Assembly (NCBI GenBank): GCA_031841125.1
Contig: CM063109.1
Coordinates: 69,198,914 to 69,262,913 of the forward strand
Direction: 5' to 3'
DNA: 64,000 nt
DNA from: Acanthococcus lagerstroemiae
Lineage: Eukaryota; Arthropoda; Insecta; Hemiptera; Eriococcidae
This document shows positions 43,321 through 54,345 of this stretch, one piece after another. A program made the translations under genes and the position numbers. Each line of letters starts with the position of its first letter. Position 1 is the stretch's first letter. The notes beneath the pieces were generated by a model. That model saw nothing but the letters and a program-made list of their open reading frames with translations, was not told the DNA's origin and did not search any database.

Positions 43321-43762
43321 CAGTAGACACCCAATTATCCGACACCCGATCGGATTAATCGACTCAAATTTTTCCTCATACTTTTTCAGATTAACTGACC
43401 TCAACATATCGGATAATCCGAATTGTGTTCAAATCTACTGCATATCCTGCTAATCAAAGTTGGTCAATATGCGTGAACATTGCTGTAAGTATTCCGGACT
43501 CACTGTCGTCATAACAAAAAACGTCAAATCAGCATTTCTGAAGTTTTCAAAAGGACTTAATTTTTTTCAATATATTTTCTAAATTTGTGGGGTTCCTAAT
43601 AATTTTTTGGATAAACAAATACGAGTATATTATGTACCTGTACTGCAACTTGTTTTGAATGCTACTTCTACAAAATTTGCGATATGTTCAGATCATTCGA
43701 ATTTTTCCTTACCCAATCTCCGCCTTCAATATCAATTAGGTCGGACAATTGGGAGTCTACTG
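43321..43762. mobile_element. pogo/Tigger-like MITE, 442 bp
   Basis: The left end is CAGTAGACACCCAATTATCC and the right end, reverse-complemented, is CAGTAGACTCCCAATTGTCC: about 24 bp of TIR ending in CCGAC, with two or three differences. CAGTAGACTC...TATCCG is the signature of pogo/Tigger members of Tc1/mariner. TA follows the right end (43763-43764); the left neighbour is CA, one transition from TA. The interior repeats the CGGATAATCCG motif (43410-43421). No transposase frame, so non-autonomous. Confidence 0.85.
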
Positions 43763-43830
43763 TATCATGTCTTAAATTGCCTTTATATCTCAATATGCTT
43801 TATTTTGCCTTCATTGTATCCTATCTATTT

Positions 43831-44563
43831 ATTATGTCTAGGGCTAGGATTTTTATGCGCTAAAAAACCGAAAATATGCACAATAAATATGCGCTAAAAA
43901 TGTCAAAATATGCAAAAATATGCGCTAAAAATGTCAAAATATGTAAAAATATGCGCTATAAAACCGCACCCTCATGCGTATCGAAATGTAGGGTTTTCGA
44001 AGCACTACAATAAGAGCCATTCGTTTTAACGAAAATTGCATTAAATCATCAAAAACACAAAAAGTTTTTTCAGTTCCAAATAATCGCAATTGCAGTTTGC
44101 TGCTGCGCAGTTTAAAGCCTTGAATAAGCATGTATGTAGGGGAAAAAAGACCTCAAACGTCACTACCGATAGGTTTTTTTTCTTGTCTCTAATTTCTAGT
44201 CTTCAGCTGACCTTCTTCCAGTAGCTTACAGCAAAGAGCAAACACCCCGTTACTTGTTTTTTTTTTTGGTTTTTTTCTCAGAAAATTGTGAACATTGTGG
44301 AAAAATTTTGTCAATAGAAGTGATTTTTGGCCAGTTTTTGGGGAAATATGCGCTAACAACCTCAAATATGCGGTATTCGGCTATTTTTCAGCGAAAATAT
44401 GCATTTTTATGCATTTATGGTCTAAATATGTAAAAATATGCACTATAAACTTTTGCATACGGATTCAGAATTTCATGATTAGCAAAGATAATGTGGATAT
44501 GCGCTATCTAGTACTACGAGAACAAATATGCATTTACATAAAAATCCTAGCCTTGTATGTCCT
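43831..44563. mobile_element. MITE with (T/C)ARGGCTAGGATTTTTATG ends, ~717 bp
   Basis: The left end (43839) TAGGGCTAGGATTTTTATGC and the reverse complement of the right end (to 44555) CAAGGCTAGGATTTTTATGT share a ~19 bp inverted repeat. TATGTC directly abuts both ends (43833-43838, 44556-44561), a possible 6-8 bp duplication, though fam-X is itself rich in this word. The interior has many AAATATGCGCTAAAA and AATATGCAAAAATATGCGC direct repeats near both ends, probably transposase-binding sites. hAT-like by style, with no transposase frame. Confidence 0.8.
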
Positions 44564-44790
44564 TATCTTAATCATTAGATCATATGAAGACATCATATGA
44601 GAAATCTGTCTCTTAAACCTTCCTCTTCTGACATAAGCATAGACCTGTGTCTTTCTGTTCTCTCTGCCCCAACCAAAAAAAAAAAATTCCTGGCATAAAC
44701 AGATAAGATATACGGACATAAGGCATACTTAAACACAAGATATGACAATTGGCATGAAAACAAGAGGACATAATTAAACATAAAAGCATA

Positions 44791-45760
44791 AGATCATCGC
44801 TATCTTCCTGATCATAAGCTTCCATGGTAATTGAAGGCCCAAGGGCTCTATTATCCAATCACTCTGGAGCCTGATTGGCAAGGGGTGAAAGAATATTCTT
44901 ACGGGATGTATGTACAACTCGTAGTTGGACATATCGACTCTCTCCTCATACCATTAGCTTTACCAAAAATGAATATGTTCATTGCCCCCGTAGAACAGCG
45001 AAAGTGAATACTGGGTCTTATTATCCCCACTGACCTCTCATATCAAGATTTTACAGAAGTGACTAACTTTAATCGTTATTTTCGCAGTTCGCTATTTGGT
45101 TTTTGGTGACTATTTAGATTTCGACATATTCCGTATGTTTTATCGACCTCAGTGCCAAGAAAGATTTTGTGTTAGAAATTTGCTGTATGCCCTCAATATT
45201 CGAAGGCTTTCTTTCTAGAAAGTGTTATTTCCATCTTTGTTGTCTTCTGGTCAGCGAACGACTCTTACATGGAATTTCGAGGCCGATTTGATTGCAACAC
45301 TAGTTCGCGGAATAATGATCATTGTTATGCATTAATTTTCTTGTGAAAATACGTGCGGGAAAAGGTTCCCCCCGCAAATGTGTTAATTTTAAAAAACCAT
45401 TCAATTATTCTCATCAGTTTTCGATTGATAATAAAAATAATTACCAGGGTTGCAGTCCTTGACTATTCAACTTTGCCTGTTGCAAAATATTGATGTATTT
45501 TTCCAGAAAGAGTTAATTCCACACCCTGTCGGTACCTGTACACTGGTACACATAAACTTGTCCACGGATTCTTATTACCTAACCTAGGAATACATATTCC
45601 ACCTATTATTTCATCTGCATGTAACCGCCACCAGTGTTACTCTTTATAGTTTTTTTCTTGACTTCCCAAGTTGAAAATAACAACTTTTGGGAAGAAACGC
45701 TTCATCTGTACAGTACCAACTAAAATGTATGTAGGAGTATCTTCGCTGTTCAGTCTTCCA
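44791..45760. other. Unassigned sequence
   Basis: No gene or repeat recognised. Confidence 0.35.
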
Positions 45761-46140
45761 TCAGACGGTTGTTTATATCTCTCGCGACCGGCGTTCTCTG
45801 TTACGTCGAGCTTTAATTTTTGGCCGCGGCCAGGTCGTCTGCAGCTCATTTTCCTCGACAAGTAATTCGAGAAAAAGGGTTATATACTACGCCGCTGCCG
45901 TAAGTACACTCACTGCTCACGCCGGCATGCGCTAAGCAGATAAGTTTGGTGAAACGAAGCCATATCACCTTCGGAAGCATCTCGCGACTAATTCGTCGTG
46001 AACTTTGAGTAGCGAAGACGCGCTGGAGCAGGCGCCTGGAAAGCGACCGCGGATGCAACGAACCGGGCACCGAATTAAATTAAAACAAAAGTCAAGGCGA
46101 AATTAAATCCATTTATCTTTAAATTAAGCTCCACACGATG
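45761..46140. other. CpG-rich patch, possible exon or regulatory DNA
   Basis: CTCTCGCGACCGGCGTTCTC, GGCCGCGGCCAGGTCGTC and CACGCCGGCATGCGC make this one of the most GC- and CpG-rich non-repeat patches. CGCTGCC|GTAAGTAC (45894-45908) is a donor-like site. There is no convincing coding frame, and it could equally be non-coding first-exon sequence or chance. Confidence 0.2.
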
Positions 46141-47295
46141 CGATCCGATGCCATGCCATAGGATGGCACGCCGGCTATAACAGTACCGGTTGTACAACGA
46201 GCACATATTATACTTAAACCTTCCAGGAAATTAAGAAAAGAAAACGCGCGGGTAGGTAATATTGTCGTATTAAATAAATAACGCGTAAACGCTGGACGAA
46301 AACGAGAATGTAAATAAAAACAGGATGAACTTCGTGTAATAGCCGCGATGCATGCAGGAATCCCTCTCATGTCGTGTGTAATTTTTTTGGTCGCGTCGAC
46401 AACGACGCCGGGCTATTAGCGACTCCACTTGACATCCAGGGTATCGTGCATATCGAGAAAGTCCGACCATTTCCTGCGGACCGACTTCGTCTAGTAACGT
46501 GTTCGGAACGCAAATTCGAGATTCCGGCCATTCCAAAAAAAAAAAAAAAACAAAGAAAGAAAGAAAGAAAGACATGCATCCGAGCAGAATACAGTTCTCT
46601 ATCTGCCTGTACAGGTATTCCGGGGAAGAACTTCGAAGACGCACCGACTTGTCGAGTAATCATTTCACTGTACGGTGAATATTCGAGAGAAGGTGCACGT
46701 ATAATTATCGTATCGTGTCCACACGATCTCGGTCTAAATAATTTAATTTGACTTCTGTACGATTTATGTATGTATAAGCGGCGTACATTACATCACAAAT
46801 GCATGCATCGACTCCAACCAGTTCGAAAAATTTATCTCTTAATATTATCGATTATTAAGGTAATCAATGGTGTACGGCGATGATGGAAACAGTGGGTTTC
46901 CTATACAGTTCTCATAGATGCTCCGACCGGGTGTTCGGTAATTTCGCCTATAATGCTCGGGCTCGCTTTCTTCACGATGGCTTTGTACGAGTACGTTTAC
47001 GTTTACACGCAGTGTCTCATTGTGGCAGAGAAGCTGGAAGGATATTAGATGTTTGTTTATAAAGAGAAAAACCTTCGCCTACACATGGTATGCTTTATTC
47101 TTACAACTGAAGAGGGAATGAGGCTTTGAAATTGGAAAAAAGCTAATTTTCTTTGAGAAATAGATCGCAAAATTTTCAGCTAGAAAATTTTCTGATGGTG
47201 GCCATGGATAAACCATCAGTAAAACTCCAACAAAAACATTCATTACTTGTTACTCCCTGTCCTCAATTTGGAGGAACCCCACACGTTTGAGAATT
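46141..47295. other. Unassigned sequence with an (AAAG)n microsatellite
   Basis: An A16 run and AAAGAAAGAAAGAAAGAAAG lie near 46535-46571. Otherwise AT-rich with some CpG. The 125-codon frame at 46374-46751 reads through the microsatellite and overlaps frames on the other strand, so I do not accept it as a gene. Confidence 0.4.
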
Positions 47296-47835
47296 TAACA
47301 GCTCCCATATATCGCTCGTCACCTCCCTATTTCAACAGATCTCATTTCCGCTATTCGCTAGACCATTTTGCGTAAGTGGTTCGAAGAGTGGCAGCTTCAA
47401 GCCTTTCGGCACGACAAGCTCGCACAAATCAAGCTTACACCTGTCTCCTGGTCAACATCCCAACGTTCCTCCCGCCGTGAAGAAGTTATCATCACCCGCT
47501 TAAGGATTGGACATACACGCCTCACACATACCCATTTTCTCATTAATCTTTATCCCCTCAACTGCCCACACTGTGGAGAAGAAGACCCTTTCACCGTGGA
47601 TCCCCTCTTCTCATGTCCCTCTCTCACCTGTCTTCGTAACTCTCACCACGTCCCTCATAGTCGAATATTGGCATTCTCCAACTCCCACAAGCACATACAC
47701 AACACCCTCACCTACCTTTCCGCTGCTGGATACCTCTGCGACATATAGACAACAACCTTTTCCGAGCCCATAGCCCAAGAGTGTAGCTCCGTGACTCGAT
47801 AAGAATAAAAAACAAAATAAAAATCGTAAAACTTG
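47296..47835 (+). pseudogene. I/Jockey-like LINE ORF2, C-terminal fragment with 3' end
   Basis: From about 47302 the frame reads ...HLPISTDLISAIR, a TAG at 47359-47361, then TILRKWFEEWQ..., EEVIITRLRIGHTRLTHTHF and a zinc-knuckle-like CPHCGEEDPFTVDPLFSCP, ending at 47748. The RLRIGHTRLTHxxLL block and following Cys cluster are the hallmark of the region after RNase H in I and Jockey-group elements. The usual His of the knuckle (VEHIL) is Pro here. RT, endonuclease and RNase H are missing (5' truncation, common for LINEs). The 3' UTR is short and ends in an A-rich tail (AATAAAAAACAAAATAAAAA, near 47807-47826). It is not functional. Confidence 0.9.
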
Positions 47836-48410
47836 AGCACAGATTTAAACACATAAATTTAGAGATACACTCTTCATGACTAAAAACAAGTCACTAATAA
47901 TTTTGAAATCATTCATTTCAATTTTCAAGCATGATTTACAGCTAACTTCGAAAAACGCAATCACAGTACACTTTGCTCGATGAAATTTCAGTTTGACACT
48001 TTTGAATTTTTCATAAAATATTGTTGAAGTTTCACAATTTTAAAGTAGAATTTCAACCATTCTTCACAACATTTTCCGAAAGTTCGATTGAACTCTACTT
48101 TGAAAATGGAACTACGAGTGAAAGTATTAGAATATTTATAGCCTACTTGTAGGCTAGAAGGTATATTATTCAAAGTTCAAATTTATGTTATTAAAATTTT
48201 CATTCAAATTCCGTAACTCCAATTTTCAAACTCATATAGTCTCTTCAACATTGCAGTCATGTAAGTTTTGGCTGCATTCCGATTGGCTGGATACACCTGG
48301 TCGTAGGTAACTATCTTCAGTCAGTAGTTGTGGTTTGTTTGTACGGCCTTAAAGCTCCATGAACCTTTCGAATTTTCAAGTTATGCAAAGGTTAATAAAG
48401 TCCATGATTG
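47836..48410. other. Unassigned sequence
   Basis: AT-rich. No gene recognised. Confidence 0.35.
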
Positions 48411-48417
48411 CTGCAAG

Positions 48418-48600
48418 AACGTCGAGAAAATATCCGGGCCTGCGATAAGAACATACAAGCCCCTTCCTCCGTGAATTTTAGGAATGTGCGATGTACCCAT
48501 CCAAAAAGGATCTTTGAAGGCACTAATATCCCGCCCCCATTTTCGTCGGACAGATCCTCTATTCGAAAATCCTTGCACGCTACTGGTGCCCACACAGGGT
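48418..48600 (+). repeat. fam-B dispersed repeat, copy 2
   Basis: Matches 33925-34090: ACGTCGAGAAAATATCCGGG, AAGAACATACAAGCC, GCGATGTACCCATCC and ATCCTCTATTCGAAAATCC in the same order. This copy extends further with GC-rich sequence to ~48640 that may belong to the family. Confidence 0.7.
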
Positions 48601-48777
48601 ATACGGCACGAAAATCGCTTCGCATTGTCAAATCGAGAGATGACAAAGCAGGATCACCATACGGTAAGCTCTTTTAGAATAGAACAATTTTTTTTTTGTT
48701 TTGTTTCACAGCGGGAACGTTCCATCAACTTCTCGATTAAAGGATGGTATTACACAACGGGGAAGTAATAACGCTTC

Positions 48778-48958
48778 CTTTACGACAGTAGCGTAACTAC
48801 TCATTACTTCGACGGGGGGAGGGGGGAGGTTGAAATCATAGAATAAAAAGTAGGTATATTTTCACCATGTTCAATTTTCATTAAATGAACAAATTCTGAA
48901 AAAAAAGTTACTTTTAAAGGGTTCCCCCTCCCTCCGTATTTATGCCACTGCTTCACGA
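48778..48958. mobile_element. hAT-type MITE, 165 bp, with 8 bp TSDs
   Basis: The left end (48786) CAGTAGCGTAACTACT and the reverse complement of the right end (to 48950) CAGTGGCATAAATACGG form an imperfect TIR of the well-known CAGTGGCGTAACTA style, followed inward by CGGGGGGAGGGGGG and CGGAGGGAGGGGGAA. The 8-mers CTTTACGA (48778-48785) and CTTCACGA (48951-48958) match 7/8. Non-coding. Confidence 0.9.
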
Positions 48959-50345
48959 CTCTGTTGGGCATAATAATTTTATTCAAAATGTACTCGTAAC
49001 ATCGTCAATTCACGAGTAATTTTGAAGTGATTCGCGATATCGATAATACTGCGAAGATCAAGTTCAAACAACACACGCATATGAAACTGCATAAAACAGT
49101 CGATTTAATGAGCCATACATTTAATTGAAATTATTAGCTACTTTGCGGGAGGAAAATTATCTCTTCGCTCACTAGGGAGGGAAGACAGTGTAAATCGTAC
49201 ACAAACCACGGCAGTTATGCTGGTGAAAAACGACTCTTTCACAAGAATAAGCCATTGAAACATGATGACCTTTCTGAGTACGCATTGAATAAACGTATTT
49301 TAAGTGTAGTATGTTTGAAATCTATGCCAACAGAATTTGGAATCCATGTAAGAAATTTGAAATTCTCCCTCCCTTCCGCCGCACTATGAGTTAAATGACA
49401 TCATATTCATCGAAGCAACGTTAATACGTACGATTTATTATGAAACATTTTGAGCCCCAAGTATCACAAAATGGGTTTCTTATGTTGCCTGTTTCGAATA
49501 TTGCGTCAAATTTGACAGTTAATTCTTTTTAACGCGTCGTAATCTAAATGTGACATTAAAAAGAAAAATTCTCTATTTTGACAACTGTTCCACGTTCGTG
49601 GTGAGGAAGCTGCATGATATTAAACAAGATACAAATACGAGTACGTCTCACATTTTGAACTCTCAACCCCTTTAATTATAATAGGTTGAACGGCGAATCA
49701 AGATGCAGAAAATTGGGTTCACAAAACAAAAATGAGAAACAATATCGTACTTTTTTAAAGGTTTTCAACTGCGGGAGTGCCTGTAAACAAATATTCTTTA
49801 GTTCAAATTCTATCTCAAATTGGGAATGACATGCTAAAAAAAGATTTCTATTTTTCATAATGAAAGGTCTGCTTTGCCCGAAATTTAAATTCGCAAGTCA
49901 AAACAATTTAAAAAAAAAAAGTTATTTTCTTCAATTTTTCCCAGAAAATGTTGTACTCCTATCCAAGAAAAATACTTCGATTTTATTTCAAAGTTCAAGG
50001 GATAAGTTCACGAAAAAAGTTGTATTTTTCCATTTTTCATGTTCAACTAATTTTGATTAAGAGCAAGAAATCGATATTATTCTCAATTTCGATTGACCAA
50101 CGCAGAAACAGTATCGTTAATTTCTTTCTTTACTAATAAGGAAAATTTACAAGTAGAAAAGATAAACAAGATTTTTCTTGAAAATATTTTCTACTTCTAC
50201 TTGCACAGTCACAATCCATCAGTAAAAACTGAAACGGAAAACTATTATTTTTTCCTATTTATAGCTGCTCAGTGGTTCTTGTAACGATGGCTTTCAAAAT
50301 AAAAGTGGAATTATTCGTGAAATTTGCTTCTTGAGGCCTAAATTT
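48959..50345. other. About 1.4 kb unassigned
   Basis: AT-rich with runs of A/T. No gene or repeat recognised. Confidence 0.4.
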
Positions 50346-50351
50346 AAAAGC

Positions 50352-50628
50352 AGGGACGTACCGATGAGTTTTCCTGTGAGAAGGGGCCAAAATTGTGAAA
50401 TTCCCAAGTATCAAAGTAAGTGTAAAGAAAAAACCGTTCGACTTGTTGGATTTTTCCAACTGACTCAACTCAAAATTCCCAAATATCAAAGCAAAAAATA
50501 AAAGGACCTTTAACTTGTTAGATTTTTCCTAAGAAATGATAAATTTCTCCAAGAACTGAGTGAAAATTTTCTACTGGGGGGGGGGGGGTGTGTAAAAGTT
50601 TCCCCCTAAGCGGGGTCAAGAATGATAC
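50352..50628 (+). repeat. fam-C repeat, copy 1 (possible MITE)
   Basis: CAGGGACGTACCGATGAG begins a block containing TTCCAACTGACTCAACTCAA, CTTGTTAGATTTTTCC and a G13 run before TTTCCCCCTAAGCGGGG. The block matches 58740-59000 in order (TTCCAACTGACTCAACTCAA, CTAGTTGGATTTTCCC, GTGAGTTTCCCTCTC). Ends and TSD are not resolved. Confidence 0.65.
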
Positions 50629-51685
50629 TCGAAATTAGATTGTACAAGATTTTCAAATAGACCCTTATTTGGGCTCCAAAATTAACAACAATTGAGCAAA
50701 ATCGAATTAATTTTAAGGGTCCAATGTCAAAATAGAGGCTTTTCATCGGTCGCTAAATGCGAATATTGAATCAGATCTTTATTTAAACTCTAATTTGAGC
50801 CCAAATATTTAAAAAATCAAATAGCCCCTTCACCCCGGAATATTGAGATTAATTTTATGTTCTCAAGACTCAAGATGACAACTGACTTGGTCAACAAGCA
50901 AAAAATATTTGGGATTTTGAACGATTCTTTCTTTTAAGGGTTAAGGAAAAAAATTTTTAATTGTTTTCCTAAATGCCACTTAACTATAATCTCCCTTACA
51001 TTGATTATAAAACATGTTAATCAATTTACATGTTGCCAGCGATTTTATTATTGATGTTAAAAATAAAAATATCTTTCAAAATTTTCCATTGAATTTTTTC
51101 AATTCGTAGTTTTAATTGGAGGAGGATCCACAGCAAGGGTGGATAGATGTGATACATGAGCGGTTATTCCATCTTCTCATGTACTGAAAATGGTCTTAAC
51201 TACCACGAAGTACCCAAAAAGGTACCATGAATAACAGTATAGATGGATCATTACATAGGTGCAAACAGAGGAGGGGCTTGGAGGGCGTAGCCCCCATATC
51301 TTCTGAAAGCTCCCTAAAAAACTAAAGGATTATCCCAGAGGAAGAAATTGTCAGCATTATTTTGTCATTTACAGCTCCCCATGTCCTTCATCGTTCATGG
51401 ACTCTTGAGATAAATGAGAACTTGCGATGGTCTACTCCTCTCTATATCACACATCCTCGCTGGAGTTCACATTTCCTCGTCCAGACATGTTCGGCCGCAT
51501 ATAGTTTACATTTTTACATAATTCTACCACTTCCATATGACTCACTGCAGCTACTTTCTCCACCTACCAGAAGTGAAACCCAGGAACATGCATCACTTCC
51601 CCCCCCCCCGGGGGGGGGGACACAACTGGAAAAAACATTAAAATTTGGATATTAACTAACTAACGAATACTGATGAAATTCGGAT
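50629..51685. other. Unassigned sequence, with a C11G10 palindrome
   Basis: 50630-50860 may be a diverged fam-D-like stretch (TTTCAAATAGACCCTTATTT). GGAGGGCGTAGCCCCC (51279-51294) is a MITE-like snippet. The C11 then G10 run at about 51599-51619 is listed separately. No gene recognised. Confidence 0.35.
51599..51619. repeat. C11-G10 homopolymer palindrome
   Basis: A run of about 11 C is directly followed by about 10 G, a perfect self-complementary ~20 bp tract. Such tracts are slippage-prone and hard to sequence, so exact lengths may be wrong. Confidence 0.8.
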
Positions 51686-51822
51686 TGATGACATACATAT
51701 GGTGTGGTGGGACGTATGGCGATGCACGCATGCCAAAGTGGCCACTATGACATCGCACCCCCGGCCACGGAAACTACCCGTTCGAGTATCGCGTCAGTGA
51801 CCGGGGTGATGACATACATATG
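51686..51822 (+). mobile_element. fam-A short retroposed element, copy 3, with 16 bp TSDs
   Basis: A ~105 bp unit (51702-51806) is flanked by perfect 16 bp direct repeats TGATGACATACATATG (51686-51701 and 51807-51822), the length typical of LINE-driven target-primed insertion. The unit starts GTGTGGTGGGACGTATGG and contains the same ordered landmarks as copies 1 and 2, ending in GAGTATCGCGTCAGTGACCG. There is no poly(A) tail, which is unusual for SINEs but seen in some families. The sharp boundaries define the complete unit. Parent RNA not recognised. Confidence 0.92.
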
Positions 51823-54345
51823 AGGGAGGTGGATGCCAGCGCCATCTTCAAATTCTCATATGTTTGGACCACAATGACGCATGAAAAAGTTGCTCATGGC
51901 TCCATCCTCAAATCCAAATCTGCCAGTTAAATCATGTTCTTACTAATAATAATGCAAGATGAATTCCATCTTTATCAGCATTCTAAGGTTTATGGTCTGA
52001 GAACCAAACGCAACGACATTCAAAATTTGAAACGCGGTAAACTAAGCCCAGACTGATTTTCATTCGTCCATAAAATAATACCGTGAGGCGGCAACTCATC
52101 GAATGCAGTGTAGTGGTTTACCAAAATTGGGGATTTACATAATATGACCCGTCACATTTGTACTTCTAGGTGCATTTCAACGAAATTTTCACTGATCTAT
52201 TCAGCGAGTTGTTTTGTTCTTTGAAACGAGAACAGGACTAATTTTGACGATATCAGCGAAAACACACACACATTAGAGGCGTGGACTGAATATTTTTGGG
52301 GGAGCGCGAAGCTCGGGCCTCATAATTTCAGCAAACCATTTTGAAATACAGTAAACGAGTCCGTAAACGTGATTACTTCTTCTGAGGGAATGAATTCTCT
52401 GGAAGGGAGCTTCAAGCCCCCTTCAATTTCACCTTTAACACGGGTATACCGAATGCTGGACGATTTTTTTCTTCTAAGTCGAACCATCAAATTCTCAAAA
52501 TCAGTGCCCCATCCAAACAGCGATAATAATCGTCTGCACACCCTATTAAATCGTGTTTTCGTGTCCCATTGGTGAACTGGTTGCTCGTTACTCCGTAGCC
52601 AGCAGCGCGTAACAATAACAGAGGAAAAGAAAAACCGAGAGAAGAACAAGGAATGAAATGATAAATGTGCAATGACAGGTAGTAAGGCTAGGCCAGCTTA
52701 TACGAACAGATTCTTACTATCTCATTAGCCTACGTTGTATTTATTGCCCGAGAATAAACTGGGCATCCTTTAATTATGCGCTGTTTGGAACCGTAAGTTT
52801 CTTTTCGTTTTCTTTTCTTTTTTTTTCCTTCATCTCGACCAGCAAAAGCAAAGAGAGGACAGCAAATCTAGAGTAATACGAAGCTATAGCATACCTACTT
52901 GTAGTGTTTCTGATTCGGCATGTTGATAAAATATATTGTATGAGACGGCGCAGCAGTGCCAAAGGTTATCAGTGATCTGAAAGGGTATTTTTAATACGCT
53001 TCCGTAATTTTGGCTGTAATTCACCCGAGGCGAACGGCAGATTCCGCGTTTAACGCGTGTTTCTCGCGCGTGGTTTTGAAAACGGAAGTTGAAATTTAGC
53101 AAATGAGCCAATCAGCTGTCTTACATGATCAGGAAGATCAGGGGTCGATAAACAGAGCCAATTTGAGAAAGTTTTCCCAAGGTGGAAAATTGTCGAGCGT
53201 AAATAGCCAGTGAAATATTTCAAGAGGCAGCAAAACTGAGAGAAAACTTATGGCTAAATATCTGGGAAAAGTCACTGCTTCAGACGTACAATGGAAGTTG
53301 AGCGCCACATAGGTATATCCAGCTTTTGTCGAAGCGAGAAAAATGAGCACAACGATTTCTGGATTTGGTGACAGTTGAATGGAGATCCCAGCTCCACAGG
53401 GGTGTTATTCGGCGACGAATTAGCCGCTGAAGTTCTTTCATAACAGAATGTGACGAACGAACGTTAGTTTGTCACTCATTTTTATTTACTTTTACGGCTG
53501 GGCCCACTACGTCACTCAACGATTCATACATCCTCTCACGAAGATTTATGACCCTAAGCATTCGCCAGAATGAAAATGGTGAAACTCACAGCCGTGCAAG
53601 CAAGATCTCTGCAAGAGGTCAAGAATAACACAAGATTTTCGGGCTGTGTACAGTGTGTACACCTCAACCATTCAAGACAATTTTACCAATCAATTTCCGT
53701 TCCACAAAACATATAAACATCGCTAGTGAACAGTGGCGCTCAAACGGGAAGTCAAAGTGGTGCGACCATATCACCTTTGAACGGGTAAGGTGGTCCCAAG
53801 ACTGAGAGAAGGAGGGGAAAAATAAAAATAGACGGAAATACAAAAAAAGTAGAAAAGATAAATAACTGAACGATGGAAACAAGAAAACATCTAGAATAAT
53901 AAACTTACCCTGGATGGAAAATTTGTGATTTTTTGGGCGGGCTAATAAAATGAGCACAAGTGAATGTCAGTTGTTCGGACTTGAATGGTTGCGAAGAAGA
54001 AGATTGGACCATTTTCATTACAATGAGTTTAGAATCAAAGCTCAACACTGAAAACACTGGAATTTGGAAAATCGGAAAATAAATTTAAAATTAATATAGG
54101 TTTCAAATATCGCCTATAACATAACGACAGTTAGGCGGATAGACCATGAAAATTATTAAGATTGAAGCCTAAAGTACAACACGCCATCACTGGACGGTTC
54201 CGCATAAATATACTTCTAAAAGGGTAAAACCCTTTAGACATATACTAACCACGGACCAAATTACACTTATTTTTGTTGAAGAATTTACGACAGAGTAAAT
54301 TGAGTAGCTACAGTTCGCAAAATTGAAATAATCACAAACTTAATA
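51823..54345. other. About 2.5 kb with no recognisable gene or element
   Basis: AT-rich with occasional CpG patches (53020-53080). Open frames of up to 109 codons overlap in several phases and match nothing I know. Confidence 0.4.

Larger units (their letters stand above)
42330..44790 (-). repeat. fam-X dispersed repeat, reverse copy, interrupted by two MITEs
   Basis: The purine-rich part (42330-42960) is the reverse complement of the CT-rich part of copy 1, with ACTGAATCAGTAG, AGATAACAGAAGAGACAGG and ACAAAACAACAGAGAAAAG shared. The ATGTC-rich part (43130-43210, 43765-43838, 44556-44790) matches the second part of copy 1: reverse-complemented it reads GGGGCAGAGAGAACAGAAAG, GTCTATGCTTATGTCAGAAG and GACATAATAAATAGATAGGA. 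The order of the two parts differs between copies, so they may be separate units that co-occur or a tandem with opposite ends lost. A pogo-like MITE and a second MITE interrupt it. Confidence 0.65.

Noticed and set aside
46374..46751. 125-codon frame as a gene
   Set aside because: It reads through an A16 and (AAAG)n microsatellite, has overlapping frames on the other strand, and has no recognisable domain.
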